From Eremophila alpestris peregrina (Eukaryota > Chordata > Aves > Passeriformes > Alaudidae): 64,000 bases of DNA. The position numbers were made by a program, and so were the translations under genes. The stretch is from the NCBI GenBank assembly GCA_009792885.1, contig WMCF01000032.1, positions 6,738,589 to 6,802,588 on the forward strand, written 5' to 3'. Each line of letters starts with the position of its first letter. The stretch's first letter is position 1. Positions 35,561 through 46,799 of the stretch are shown in pieces. The notes under the pieces are model-generated. The model did not search any database. It saw only the letters and a program-made list of their open reading frames with translations, and was not told the DNA's origin.

Positions 35561-36157
35561 TGAGCTAGGTAATATGTTTGTGCAGAGGGGAGAGTACTTC
35601 AGAGTCGTCCAGATGGACCCAAAATGGGGAATGCTCAGAGAGCAGATCTGTGTATGGAATATGGGAGAGTAAGGACTAAAGCCAGGTCCTGGAGGGACAC
35701 CAAGGAGACTTCAAGCAGGGAATTACTCATTTGGGTTATACTGAAAAAAAAAGGGGGAATTGGGAAGGGAGGGCGTGAGAGAGCACACACATTTGTCTGT
35801 CCAACTTGGGGCCACTTAGCAGCCAGGAAATGCCACACTGTCCCCCCTGCATGGTCAGAAATAGAGACCCCAGGTCTCTGTTGGAGGAAGGGTTCTGCCC
35901 CCACCTGCAGGTCCTGTCCGGGTACTGGGACCCTCAGGCTTCACCCCAAGAGACTCCTTGTTCCCACATGGCATTTTGTGTGTCCTGTGAACACACCAGT
36001 CTGGCTTTCCTCTGGCACAGGGACCCCAAACCCCTTTCCCACTCAGCCTCCCACCCCAAACCCAAGAAACACAACAGCACCTCGTCCACAGCAACCCCAC
36101 AGAGACTGAAACCAGCACGCAGGTGGGACAGAGCCCTTACTGAACCACGGGAAGGAG
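35561..36157. other. Non-coding sequence, no gene seen
   Basis: Unremarkable DNA that becomes C-rich approaching the minisatellite. Long open frames entering from the repeat are artefacts of its composition. Confidence 0.5.
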
Positions 36158-36647
36158 CAAAGCCCAGCACCCAGGCACAGCCCAGCACCCTGCAAAGCCC
36201 AGCACCCAGCAAAGCCCAGCACCCTGCAAAGCCCAGCACCCAGCAAAGCCCAGCACCTACCAAAGCCCAGGCACAGCCCAGCACCCAGCAAAGCCCAGCA
36301 CCCAGCAAAGCCCAGGACCTGGGCAAAGCCCAGCACCCTGCAAAGCCCAGGGTACAGCCGAGCACCCAGCAAAGCCCAGCATCCAGCAAAGCCCAACACC
36401 TGGGCACAGCCCAGCACCCAGGCAAAGCCCAGCACCCAGGCAAAACCCAATACCCAGCAAAGCCCAGCACCCAGGCACAGCCTAGCACCCTGCAAAGCCC
36501 AGGCACAGCCCAGCACCCAGCAAAGCCCAGCACCCAGCAAAGCCCAACACCCGGGCACAGCCCAGCACCCTGACAAAACCCAGCACCCTGCAAAGCCCAG
36601 CACCCAGGCAAAACCCAGCACCAGCCAAAGCCCAGCACCAGGGTACA
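36158..36647 (+). repeat. GC-rich minisatellite, about 30 copies
   Basis: Degenerate tandem units of 17-18 bp (AGCCCAGCACCCAGCAA and variants ending CTGCAA or CAGGCAA) are interspersed with shorter 11-12 bp units (AGCCCAGGCAC). Because the unit has no stop in any frame, open frames of 255 codons (plus) and 270 codons (minus) run through it. These encode low-complexity Ala/Lys/Pro/Ser/Gln or Leu/Gly/Cys/Trp repeats and should not be read as genes. Such arrays are often length-polymorphic. Confidence 0.95.
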
Positions 36648-36965
36648 TCCTAGGCTGATCCTGCCCCTTGCAGGGAGCGGGTGATGCGCGGCTGCGGCGG
36701 CGCTTTCCCCACGCGGCTCAATTACAAGCAGACAAGGCAGTGTCACATGTGATTCACAATGTCGATTTCATGCTCGCCGTAACCACTTACGAAAGAGCTG
36801 TGGAGGTTTTACATTTGATAAGAAATCAGCGGCGTTTGTGTTTGTAAAAGACCGATCAGGGAGTGTGACAGCTCCGAGAGATTGCTGCGGAGCATTGACT
36901 GCACGTCTGTAGCCTGTCATGGACCCATAAGTATTTATTTCAGATGCTGGTGGGTTGTGTTGTGA
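36648..36965. promoter_or_regulatory. Strong candidate conserved element, CpG-retaining
   Basis: About 20 CpGs lie in 300 bp. The first 60 bases are GC-rich (GCGCGGCTGCGGCGGCGC), the rest is AT-balanced yet keeps CpGs in AATGTCGATTTC, GCTCGCCGTAACC, TTACGAAAG and CAGCGGCGTTTG. This is one of the clearest signs of constraint or methylation-free regulatory DNA in the window. A minisatellite abuts its left edge and a (TTC)n tract its right. Confidence 0.52.
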
Positions 36966-36974
36966 TGGTTGTGT

Positions 36975-36977
<3 letters not shown>

Positions 36978-37008
<31 letters not shown>

Positions 37009-37013
37009 TTTTT
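36978..37013 (+). repeat. (TTC)n followed by poly-T
   Basis: About seven TTC units pass directly into a run of about 14 T. Simple repeat. Confidence 0.95.
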
Positions 37014-38805
37014 AAACCAGGGTGTTTGAAAATAAACTGTCAGTCTCTATTTACAGCTGAACAAGTAGAAAATACAAGAGATTTTAGGTTAAATTGTCAG
37101 TTAACAGAATTCAAAATAGAAAAAATATGTACAGCGCTTGCTGGTTTATTACCTGCTGGAAAGAGAGTATCATTTCTAAATTTAGAGATACAGGTGTCTC
37201 TCTATCAGGAAACACAGATTGACTGTAGAGCATATTTCAGGTGCCTTTATTCTTCCTGAACTCCCCCACCTTGTCTACCCCAATACATTTACATCCAATT
37301 ACTGGAGCATTAACTGGCAGGGGCCTGGTGCAATCCTAGCCATGCTGGTGTCAATCCCAGCATTTTGATAGAAATGTTCTGGATTTACCAGCAGAGCTGA
37401 GTTTGCAGCCTCAACATCCAAGGTCTGGCAGGGTTTTGGAGCCAGGTGACCCCAGGACCAGACCCTCATTTTGGAGACATCTGGGTTTCTTGAGAGAGCC
37501 CAGATACAAAAGCAATCCTCACTTTTACACCAAATAACAGCCCCTTGCACACTTATTAAATGACTTGTCCCTGCCTGATTTTCCAAACCTCTTCTCCAAA
37601 GGCAGGAAGATCCTACATCAGTTCTTGGTGACTTTTCTTGGCAGCTTCAGGATGCAAACTCAGACATCTGAAGCAGACAGACAGTTTTCTGTGCAAATTC
37701 TCCTGCATCCATACCTGGCTCCCCCAGTTTCTAAATTCAGGTTTGCTGAACCTTAGCTAAATGAGTCCAAAAAACTTCCCACTCTCTGCAAGTAGCCAGA
37801 ATAGGAAGTACTGGGACTAAGGCATTTCCCAGCAGTATAAACAAGATTATTCAGGAGTTCTCCCAGCTGTGAATATCCAGCTCTTAAACATAATCAGGAG
37901 CCAGCTTTGAACTCTTAACAGTCAGGTATTGCCTCTAACTCAACTTCTGGCTGCATTTCAAGCATGAACTTTCTCAAAAACACAAGAGAACAGATACTCT
38001 CCTACACTGATAAGAGCTTCATTTCTTGATGGATGCTCTGGGTAGTGAACAGCATCTGAGGAAAGAGGAGAAGAAAAAGAAGAAATACAACATGGAAGAT
38101 ATATATTGGTCCAGGAGTTGGCTGGAATAAATCTGAGCATCTCACAGTTCAGTGGAGCAATATTGGTGAGCCTTGACTGAGGATGTCTCTCTTGTGACAC
38201 ACGTAACAGTCTGGAACCGTGTTGGGAGAAAATCATAGACCCAGAAGGAAATTATCCTGTGCTCCATCAAGTCATGGAGGTCTTGGACACCACTCTGGAA
38301 ATCCTTGGCTTTGTCTGAATCCCTCCAGTTTTCCACCCAAAATACTGCCTTGTAAAGGTTGGCCCAGTATTTCTGTTTCAGCTTCCGTGTCCTTTGTAGA
38401 AAAAAAAACCACTGCATAAGAGCCAGGATGCAGTCCCATGGTCAGACCAATTCCCTGGATGGAAAATTGAGATGGCTCATTTTTGATGGAACAAAACTGC
38501 AACAAGCTCCTTCATTGGGCTTGTTTTGGGATAGCTGGTATCCAGTGCTTGCTCTGCTGCAGGGTGGCAGGTTTTTCTGCAAGGCTCTGGGAGCCCATGC
38601 TGTGGTGCTGCTCAGCTGTGCTTCTGCTCTGGTGGCTCCTGGGACTCAACCATGAGTGCTGTAATGACAGAGATGTTTTTTTCCTCGAAGCTCCAGCTCT
38701 TGGAATCTTGTGAATAAGAGAACAATTTGGATTTCTTCCAAGCAAATTTCTAGTTCATGGTTATGGAGAAAGCTTGAAGATCTGAAGCCTGCAGGCTAAG
38801 CAAAA
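37014..38805. other. Non-coding sequence, no gene seen
   Basis: AT-rich to about 37250, which may continue the preceding element, then ordinary. Frames of about 95 codons on the minus strand (37299-37586, 37958-38417) have no domain. Confidence 0.5.
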
Positions 38806-38823
38806 ATATATATATATATATAT
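38806..38823 (+). repeat. (AT)9 microsatellite
   Basis: Nine perfect AT units followed by a G-run. Confidence 0.97.
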
Positions 38824-41661
38824 GGGGGGAGGGAGGAAAGAGAGCATTTTAAATTAATCTCTTAACATCATGCACATCACAGGGCTGTGTCATGAGGTTC
38901 TGACTGTAGCTGTTGTCTTCTGGAGTCTGGTGAATGCCTCTACAAGCCAAGATGCCTCTGCCTTTCTGCCTGAGATGTTGCTGAGCCACTGCTGAGAGCA
39001 GCCTCATGCATTTCCTGCTGAGTTTTGCCCCAGGTGTGCTCCCAGCTTACCTGGGGCATCCCTGCCTGGACACTGCTCCTCCTGCCCATTCCCCATGGGA
39101 GTGCCAAAACCAGCAGTGCTCCGTGCACCACTCCAGGAAGGGATGACAGCCTGAGTTACCCTGCTCATCCTCCTTGCAGGGTGCTCCCAAGACCCTTCCC
39201 CTCTTCTCCATGGCTCCCAAGTGCTCAGCTCCAGCCTGCAGCCCCCCTGGCCAGCCCACCCCCAACAGACCTGCCCCTCAGTGACCTCCCTGCATTTACT
39301 GTGACCACCTTGTCAAAGGGCAGCATCAGAGCCTGCCTGTTTGCAGGCTGGGGATTTTCTCCCTGTTTATCCCTTGGAGGGGTTGTTTTGTGGGTTTATT
39401 GACTAAATAAGGGTATTGATTTGTTAAGAGCCTTTCTTCCTCCATTCAGTGGGAAATATTGCCATCTCTTCCCTCTTCTCTGTACTCCAGGTGAGAAGTT
39501 CTTTTAGTGACGCCATAAATTTCCATCTCTGCTTTACTCTGCTCTGTAAACAAGTGTTTGCCTGTCCACAGGGGTTAATTTGGCCGTGTTAAATGCTCTG
39601 CAGGTCCCTCTTGGGCTCTGCACTCACAGACTTGCTCTGAAGGAGATCCCCATGCTCGCCCTGCAGGCACCCTCCATCACCCACTGCATTTCTCCTGACA
39701 CCCACTGAGGGCTCCACCCACAGCTGCTTCAGCATCAGGGTGTTGCAACAGCCCACACCAAAGCAGTGTTCCCAAAAACAACTGGCCAGGGTTTCTACTG
39801 GGGTAAAGGATGACCTGTAGAGACCATTTGAGGGCTGACACATGATAATCACTGCTAAGAATGAATGAAGGTCGTGGCACCATTCCCTCACATCTGGTTT
39901 ATAAGGCCAGACACCAATTATTGCTTGCCATTGTCATGCAACACTTGGATGTGCTGGTGTCCATGAATGCAAAAGATTTTGCTTTCCGAAAATTCATGGT
40001 CTCTGAAAGGTTCCCAGTTTTTCTGGATGAGCTCAGCTTGGACTCAGTGAACCTTTCTTCCTAAGGAGAAAGTGCAGGTCTTAGGGAAAGCACACAGAAA
40101 AGTCATCTGTTTCTCAGCTTTTCAGAGGTGTCTCCAGTTTATAGATATCCATGGATGGGTTTCATTTGCCTTTTATTTCCATGAAATCCATCCAGACTCC
40201 CAGGCACAAGGGGGAAAGAGGAATAAAGGGTTTGGTTCACAGTGTATTTTCAGCTAGAGTAGGAACATCAGCATCCTGGGTCAGATGAACTTCCTTGACA
40301 CTGTCAGGGACCTTTCACTGTGATCCTCTTTTGACTAATTCTTTCCTTCTTGAGATTATACTCCAGCAGTGAAACAAACTATTTTAATCTCTTGGGATGC
40401 CAGAAGAGATTACAACAAGTTCCACTAATCTTTTCCTTGGCTTAACTGCGAGCCATAGTGGGCTTTGGAGGGCTGGAGCATCAGCAAGGCTGCTTGGCTG
40501 GTTACTCCTACCAGCAGCAGGTCCTACAACCAGTCCCATGGGGCTGGATCCATCCTGTCCTCCCTTGGGCTGCACAATTTGAGCGTCGTGCCATAAAGGA
40601 GTTAATTTTCAGAGTGTTGCAGCACTGCACGAGCCTGGGGAGTCAGCAGGGAGCAATACAACCCCAAGCCCATGCAATACTTGGGAAATTTCACTCTTGT
40701 ATGCCCATATCCCTCAAAAGCCTCCTGAGCTGTCAGTGTTATGGATCACGGGGAGGCTGGAGGTGCTGAGGCACCATCGCAGCCACCGAAGGTCTTATGA
40801 AACTGCAGGAAACATAATCCCAGCAGGTGCTGTGTCAGCTCCATTATTTATACAGCAGCAGAGTTCCTTAGGCAGTGGGAGCACAGCTAATGCAGCACAG
40901 AGGCTGCCTCTTGGGTATCAGGGTCTTGGCTGTGATCTTTGCTCCACTGAGCTGAGGGAGGAGAGGGTGCTCTCATCTTGGCCATGCCAAGACACAGTCC
41001 AGTGGCTCCATTCAGAGAGTCCCTGGGATAACTTCAGCACAGCACAGTGCACCATCATCACATGGGAGGCACTGGAATTGAATGAAAATACCCCAGAAGG
41101 GGAAGGAGGTCTGGCCTGGGCACCAGGCTATGCTGCAGGAAACACCAGGGTTATATTTTCGTGATTAGAGCAGACAGAAATGCCAACACACTCCTGCAAA
41201 GTATTTCTCCTTGAGTGTTCCATAGCAGGCACTCTAGCAGGACTGATTTGGACACAGCCCAAATGCCTTGACACAAGAATTTGAATCAGGCACCTAAAAG
41301 GTTTGAACCATCCAGTTGAGTGGCATAAAACACCGATTATGCAGCCAGCGATTTCCACCCCTCTGCCCCAAGAGGAACCCTGATTTCTGATCCTCTGGGC
41401 CACTGTGGGAAGCAGCAGGTAAAAGCAAGCTCAGGAATACTGCCTGCAACAGCAGCACAACATCTGCTGCCCCAAACCTGCCTCTGGATGCTGAGCTGAC
41501 TTCCTCCTGCCTTGCACTGGTGTGAGAGATGAATCAGAGCCTTGGTGTGCACAGTGAACATCTGTCCCAGCAGCTGCTGTGGAGCTCTGCTCGGACCCAG
41601 TTGTGTGGAGCAGCAGCTTCAGCTGGGTTTCCTCAAACCCAGAGTGCCTCAGGAGGCATTA
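38824..41661. other. Non-coding sequence, no gene seen
   Basis: Nearly 3 kb of CpG-poor ordinary DNA without a candidate element of any strength. Frames up to 155 codons show no domain. This is one of the longest featureless stretches in the window. Confidence 0.6.
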
Positions 41662-41905
41662 ATGGGCTGCTTGGTGCATGTAGGGAAGCACCCAGAGGAT
41701 AACCCAACCACGGGCAGTAAACAACATCTCTTTACAAAGAACAAGTCACACCAGGCCAACTGGAGAGCTTTCTCTTTTTTCTTTTTTTTTTTTTAATCAG
41801 ATTACAAAATTAGTGGATGAAAAGTCTTCCAGAAGATGTAATGCATCCAGACTTCAGCAGAGTGTTTGATATTGATCTCTGCAAAATGCTACTTTGAGAA
41901 ACTCA
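41662..41905 (+). mobile_element. CR1-type LINE reverse-transcriptase relic
   Basis: The plus-strand translation reads KHPEDNPTTGSKQHLFTKNK and then SHQANWRAF, matching the CR1 region that runs H.ED...IGSSQHGFTKGKS..TNL.AF ahead of the polymerase core. After a poly-T interruption at 41775-41794 a shifted frame gives WMKSLPEDVMHPDFSRVFD, matching the DVVYLDFSKAFD motif that bears the first catalytic Asp region. Stops and a frameshift make it inactive. CR1 is the main LINE family of birds and other sauropsids. Confidence 0.72.
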
Positions 41906-42848
41906 TCCAGACTGCCTTAGGTATGGGCAGTAACAACAGTGAGGATTGAAAAGCATCAGCTGGGCTGTGAACAGAGAGGAGACACCAAGGGCCAGCAGCA
42001 CTCTGAGGTACAGGAGCTGCATCACAGGGCAGGGCCAGCCTTGGCTCAGCTCCACAGAAATGTGGGGCATGGGGTGATGGGGATGGGGCAATTCAACTGC
42101 AGATTGACCTGAAAGGACTCAAACAGGGACCTTCCTGAAAAATATGTCCATAGGGAGTGGTGCCATCATTGTTGAGGTGCTGCTCTCCTCTCTGCCTTGG
42201 AAATAAGGTGATCCTGCCCCGGGGCAGATTTGGGGCTAAGACAAGAGATGGAGGTCACCGAGACTATTTTTGAAGCAAAGAGTTGTTCATCCTGGCCAAA
42301 TCCCCACTGCAAAATCCACAATCAACCTACCTTGGCTCTTTCAAATATATAATTTTTTTATGCTGTTTCATTTTTACAACAGCTTCTGTTAATGAGGACC
42401 ACAGGCAGAGGCAACTTTGGGAAGTTGTGAGTGTGAGAGGCAGCTGAGGCAGCCAGGCTGGCTGGGGCTGACAGGGGTTGCTGGTTGGCCCTGGTGCAGT
42501 TTGGCAGCTGTCACATCTCCCTGCCAGACAAGGCTGACCTCGAGCCTGGGACCCTGCAGCAGGAAGCAAAACACATGAGCTGTAGAAAAAGGCCCACTTT
42601 TGTTGTCACCGGCAGAAAAGCTGACACTTTCAGGAGGCTGACATCCTCCTGATCATCCAGGCAGATCCGTGGTCACAAACCTGGGTTTTGGCATCCCAGC
42701 AAAGGCACCAGGCTTTGACATGAGGTGCACTTGCTACCCAGACTTTCACTGAAGGAGCAAATTGCAAAGAGGGGTTTGAGCATCAGTCCTTTTCAAGATC
42801 ACCATTCTTGCTTCCTCCTCTCATCAAAAAATGACAACCCCCCATAAA
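41906..42848. other. Non-coding sequence, possibly decayed LINE flank
   Basis: No protein similarity could be followed beyond the reverse-transcriptase relic. Ordinary DNA. Confidence 0.45.
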
Positions 42849-42865
42849 CCCCCCCCCCCCCCCCC
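42849..42865 (+). repeat. Poly-C tract, 17 bases
   Basis: Uninterrupted C run, preceded by ACCCCCCATAAA. Confidence 0.97.
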
Positions 42866-43836
42866 AAAATAAAGCCCATGTGGGAAGAAAACAGACATTT
42901 TAACCTCAAGCTTCTTAGTTGTTTACTCTCCTCCTCAACCTCTGATTAAACTTTGGATTCTTGGTGTCTCCACCCTGCTGAGCCCTTTCACCCTGCTCTG
43001 CCAGCCCATCTCCCGAACAGGAGCAGCCTGTCCCTGCATCCTGCTCCAGCAACAAGTGCCCCAGCCACTGCTGGTCTCACTCAAAGCAATCCCATCATCA
43101 TCAAGTTGTGCCTGATCATGCCATTAATCTGATTATTTACCATGTATGTGCTGAAATCCTTTGATTGCTTCTGCACCTACAGAGATGTTGATATGTGTGT
43201 TGCTAAAAAGGCAGGGGGAAAAAATCCAGTCTCATCAAACCAAATAAATAAATTCTTCTGCATCCTGTTGGAAAAGTGTTTGATCTAGGAACACAAGCAC
43301 ACTTAGCAGGTCAAGCACTCAAACAGCATCCACTCTTCATGCTGGAAGCCAGCAGCCAGGGCGAGGTTTTGCCAAGCTGGCATGAGTGGGATGGCACCTC
43401 TTGGAGAGGAATGGCCAGGCGGGAAGCAGCTGTGATCTGGCACCACCAGGGTCCCACCAGCCTCTCTACTGACCTCCACCTGGAGAAGCCATCCCTGCAT
43501 CCACTGAGCCTTTTCTATTCCAAAAAGATGTCCTTTATTTAATCCAGCTGATGGAGAACATCAATAAACCCCCAGTTCTCAACATGCCCCATCCCATGGT
43601 CCTTCTCAGGCATGTGCCAGCTCCTCATCTACCCAAAAGCCCTCTTTGAGGGTTGCAGCATCCTTTGGACATCTGTCCATCCTAAAACTGAGGGGTCAGC
43701 TGTGCCAGCCTTCGAGCAGCACCCTGTTCTTTGTGGGCTTCATGTGGCACACCGTGGTTCCTGCATCCCTCACGTGTGTGCTTCTCCTGTGCTGCCCAGC
43801 CCTCCTGCTCTGGAGCCCGTGCTCCCATCACCGGGA
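42866..43836. other. Non-coding sequence, no gene seen
   Basis: Ordinary DNA. A part at 43100-43270 is AT-richer with CATTAATCTGATTATTTACC and might be constrained. Confidence 0.45.
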
Positions 43837-43850
43837 CAGGCAGAGGGCAG
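43837..43850 (+). promoter_or_regulatory. CTCF-like motif
   Basis: CAGGCAGAGGGCAG matches 12 of 14 positions of CCASYAGRKGGCRS in plus orientation. It lies about 80 bp before the CpG-retaining block that begins near 43930. Occupancy cannot be judged from sequence. Confidence 0.33.
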
Positions 43851-43920
43851 CATGTGGGGAGCAGGGAGGACCAAATCAGGTTTGTTTCCCTGATAAAACC
43901 TGGGGAAGGATTATGGTCTC

Positions 43921-44264
43921 TTTAAGCCCGTCTCCACAGCCCTGCAGCTCCCCGTGCGCTGACCCAGCCGTGTGCTGTATTAGAATTGTAGAGTAATAAA
44001 TGAACAGTGGAGGGGTTTGTAATGATGATTAGGGACTGAAATTGGTTCAGATTTACAGTGTCACTCAGGAGCGGAGGCAGAGGGGGAAGGCATTCTGCGC
44101 GGCCTAATGGATCCATCAACTCGTTTTGGCTGCTCGGTGGGCCGCGCAGGGTCACCAGGCTTTCCGCTGGCAGCACAAAGCACTTCAATTTTGTTAGGAA
44201 ATGTATCAATTTAACTGACTTGAGCAGTGCACGGCGGAAAAAAAATAAAAATAAAAAAAAAAAA
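43921..44264. promoter_or_regulatory. Strong candidate conserved element left of the gap
   Basis: AT-balanced sequence with GTAGAGTAATAAATG, GTAATGATGATTAGGG and GGTTCAGATTTACAGTG, then a CpG-retaining part at 44050-44180 (GCATTCTGCGCGGCC, CAACTCGTTTTGG, GCTCGGTGGGCCGCGCAG). It runs without break into an A-rich tract and the assembly gap. Together with the right side it looks like one promoter- or enhancer-sized unit of about 1.1 kb. Confidence 0.5.
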
Positions 44265-44316
44265 NNNNNNNNNNNNNNNNNNNNNNNNNNNNNNNNNNNN
44301 NNNNNNNNNNNNNNNN
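44265..44316. other. Assembly gap, 52 N
   Basis: Unresolved bases flanked by an A-rich tract on the left and a G-run plus A-rich tract on the right. A purine homopolymer that blocked sequencing is the probable cause. Frames crossing the gap are not interpretable. Confidence 0.99.
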
Positions 44317-44831
44317 GGGGGGAGCAGGGAGGGAAAAAAAAAAAAAGAAAAAAAAAACTAATGAATCTGGACTCAATTTTCCGCCACACTGCCTCTGCGA
44401 ACTGTCGGAAACAATGTCTGCGGTCGGGGTGAAGGCAGCGCGGATAGGCTGCCCGAGAGCCGCGGAGACGCGCTGCCTCCCGCCAGCCACCGGCCAGGGC
44501 TGCCACTCTCCTAACAATGATGTCATTAAAGGTAAATTGGCCTCTATTTCAGCAGGATGATAGTGCTAATTGAGTGGGAAAATATAATATAGGGAGCTGT
44601 TGTCTGCAGTTAAAGGGAGGAGGGGGACAGATTAAATGGCCTACAATAGTGGGTGTCAGGCACGGCAGATGTTGCTTTCCGCTGATAACTGCGCTGACAT
44701 ATCTCGAGCTTGTCAAGGCTGAGGTTTTCAGAGAGACTTACAGCAAAAGGCAGCAGATGGCCCTCCTGAATGGGAATGAAGTGCTTAAACAGCCTGGCTG
44801 CTGAAGGCAGCTAGTTTGTAAATAGAGGAGT
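44317..44831. promoter_or_regulatory. CpG-rich block and conserved-looking element
   Basis: 14 CpGs lie between 44381 and 44495. They are followed by AACAATGATGTCATTAAAGG near 44514 (a CRE/AP-1-like TGATGTCA), GTGCTAATTGAGTGGG and AAATATAATATAGGG. Further CpGs and AT-rich words run to 44830. An AAAGGTAAATTGG stretch near 44527 has a splice-donor-like GTAA, but no exon is evident. Promoter or enhancer function is inferred. Confidence 0.48.
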
Positions 44832-45055
44832 CGGAGGTGTCTCATTGATCCCGCTCAGCGCCCGGCAGCGCGGAGGAGCGGCGGGGAGCCGGCGGGATGG
44901 GGCTGCCAGCGCTGGGGACACGGCCCGGGGCTGGCAGATGCTGCTGGGATGGCAGCCCGGGGTGTTGGGGCCGAGCAGCGCTGCCGATGCGTCGCCTTAA
45001 AAGTCACAGATGTCAAACGGCAGGACAAAAGTCAGGGCGGTGTCCAAGCGGAGCG
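44832..45055. promoter_or_regulatory. Small CpG island
   Basis: I count 23 CpGs in about 224 bp of roughly 65-70% GC, so the observed/expected ratio is near 0.8, far above the window background. No TATA box or start codon context identifies a gene. It may be the promoter of an unannotated transcript or the CpG core of a developmental regulatory element. Confidence 0.55.
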
Positions 45056-46799
45056 GGGCTGGGGCAAGGGGAGTGAGACTCGTGTGTCCCCAGCAGCTGC
45101 AGGGTGCAGACCGACATCTCTGCCCCCAAAACAGCCCTCAAACAACACCCACAGCGGGGCCAGCCCGTGGCAGAGCCCATCTGCAGCCCCGCTGGGCCAC
45201 CGTGTGCAGAAAGCCCCGAGGTGAGCACAGGTATTTCAAATAAAACCCTGGGAATGCGTGTCTGTGTGTGCAACACACCCGCTGCAAGGTGAGGGTGTGA
45301 AACCACATCCAACTCTGCTGTCTCCAGCCTTGATGCACATCAGACTGACCGTGGACACCCTCTCGGTGAGATGGAGCTCTGCTGGACTCCGTGGGAGTGG
45401 GATGTGCTGGGAAGTGCCCCGGGCATCAGTTACACTGGAATGTGTGGGGCAGCTCCCTGCCCCTGGGACGTGCTGCATGCTGCAGGAACGAGTCAGAAAT
45501 GGCACAAAAATCACACACGTGTTTGTGCTGTGTAGATCAGTAACACACACTCTGCTCGTGCACTTTTGGCCACATTGTCCATGCCATGCTGAATTTCAGA
45601 GGACATGAAGGGACGTTGTTGTGGGTCCAGAAGCATCGCCCTTTTGTATCTGCCCTTTGGAAATCTTGCAAATACAACCTCCCAAGGCACCCACCAAAAT
45701 GAAATGGCACATGAATGTGTCATTTCCAGTGCCAAAACCACGCACACAAATCCTCTCCCTCCATGTGTGAGACCATCATCAGCCACTCAAGCAGGCTGGG
45801 ACTCAGGGTCAGGAATGTCACACACATTCCTGGGCAGGAGCAGACTCAGTTGCCATCCAGAAGCCTCCAGAAACCCTCCTCAGCCAGGACATCCCTGTGC
45901 TGTTCTGTGCTAAGCCCTTCCCATGAGCCTGCCTAAACATAAACACACACACGGGTGCTGTTATTAAATCTATCTAAACATGTGAACACGCCTCTCACAA
46001 AACCACGTGGAGGCTGGCACGAACACTTACCTGCTTACACAATGACATGAATTGAGCCTGTGTACACAAACACATACACTGGCACAGCTGGGGAGACACA
46101 CTGCTAATATCCACATCCACACAGCTTCACCACTGATGAGGTTGTGGTCACCCTCATCTCCCACACATCCAAAAAATGCTCCAGCTTGGGATGGATTCTG
46201 CTCTCCCTGAACTCAGTGGGGCTGCTCTGGTTGGGAGTCCTTGGCATCAGTGTGGTTCAGACCCTGTTCTCTCTGTCTCTGCTGACTTGCATGGAATTAA
46301 ATTGAGGTTCAGTTGTCATTTAGGGATGTGATATTACCACCTATGGCTGCCCAAAGCTTCCAAATGGAAAAAGAGGGAGATTGTGCCTGGGCAATAGAGC
46401 TTTGACTACACCCAAATAACTCATGAGCCCTTTGGAAGCCCACAGAACCTTCAGAGATGTCAGCAAACCATCTTGGACAACTCCACCACTTCAAACTCAT
46501 TGGTGTGAGTGAATATCCCCCATGGATCCTTAGGGACCCTCTGTCCAGAGGATGGGGTGTCACCACCCCAGCTCCACACTCAGGGCAGAAAGAAACTCCC
46601 TCTGCATGGAGGGAGAAGCTCCTTGATGGGTAGCCCCACATTCAGAGTAATCAAGAATGATTCAATTGACAGGTTTGTGTGGTGTTTGTTAATTTACTTG
46701 AGATTCATTCCTGGGAACAGCTGGCTGTATCCCAGCAGGACTGTGACTCTCACTAGCCCACCTGCTGCTAGACAGACGGGCTTTGGGTACAGTTGTAGT
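45056..46799. other. Non-coding sequence, no gene seen
   Basis: CpG density falls through 45240 and the rest is ordinary, with CA-rich words near 45940-46080. Frames up to 116 codons have no domain. Confidence 0.5.

Noticed and set aside
35806..36746. Long open frames of 255 (plus) and 270 (minus) codons
   Set aside because: They are produced by a minisatellite whose unit has no stop codons. The translations are low-complexity repeats with no domain.
44058..44526. Frames crossing the assembly gap
   Set aside because: They include unknown residues, and the flanks encode only Lys or Phe runs from homopolymers.
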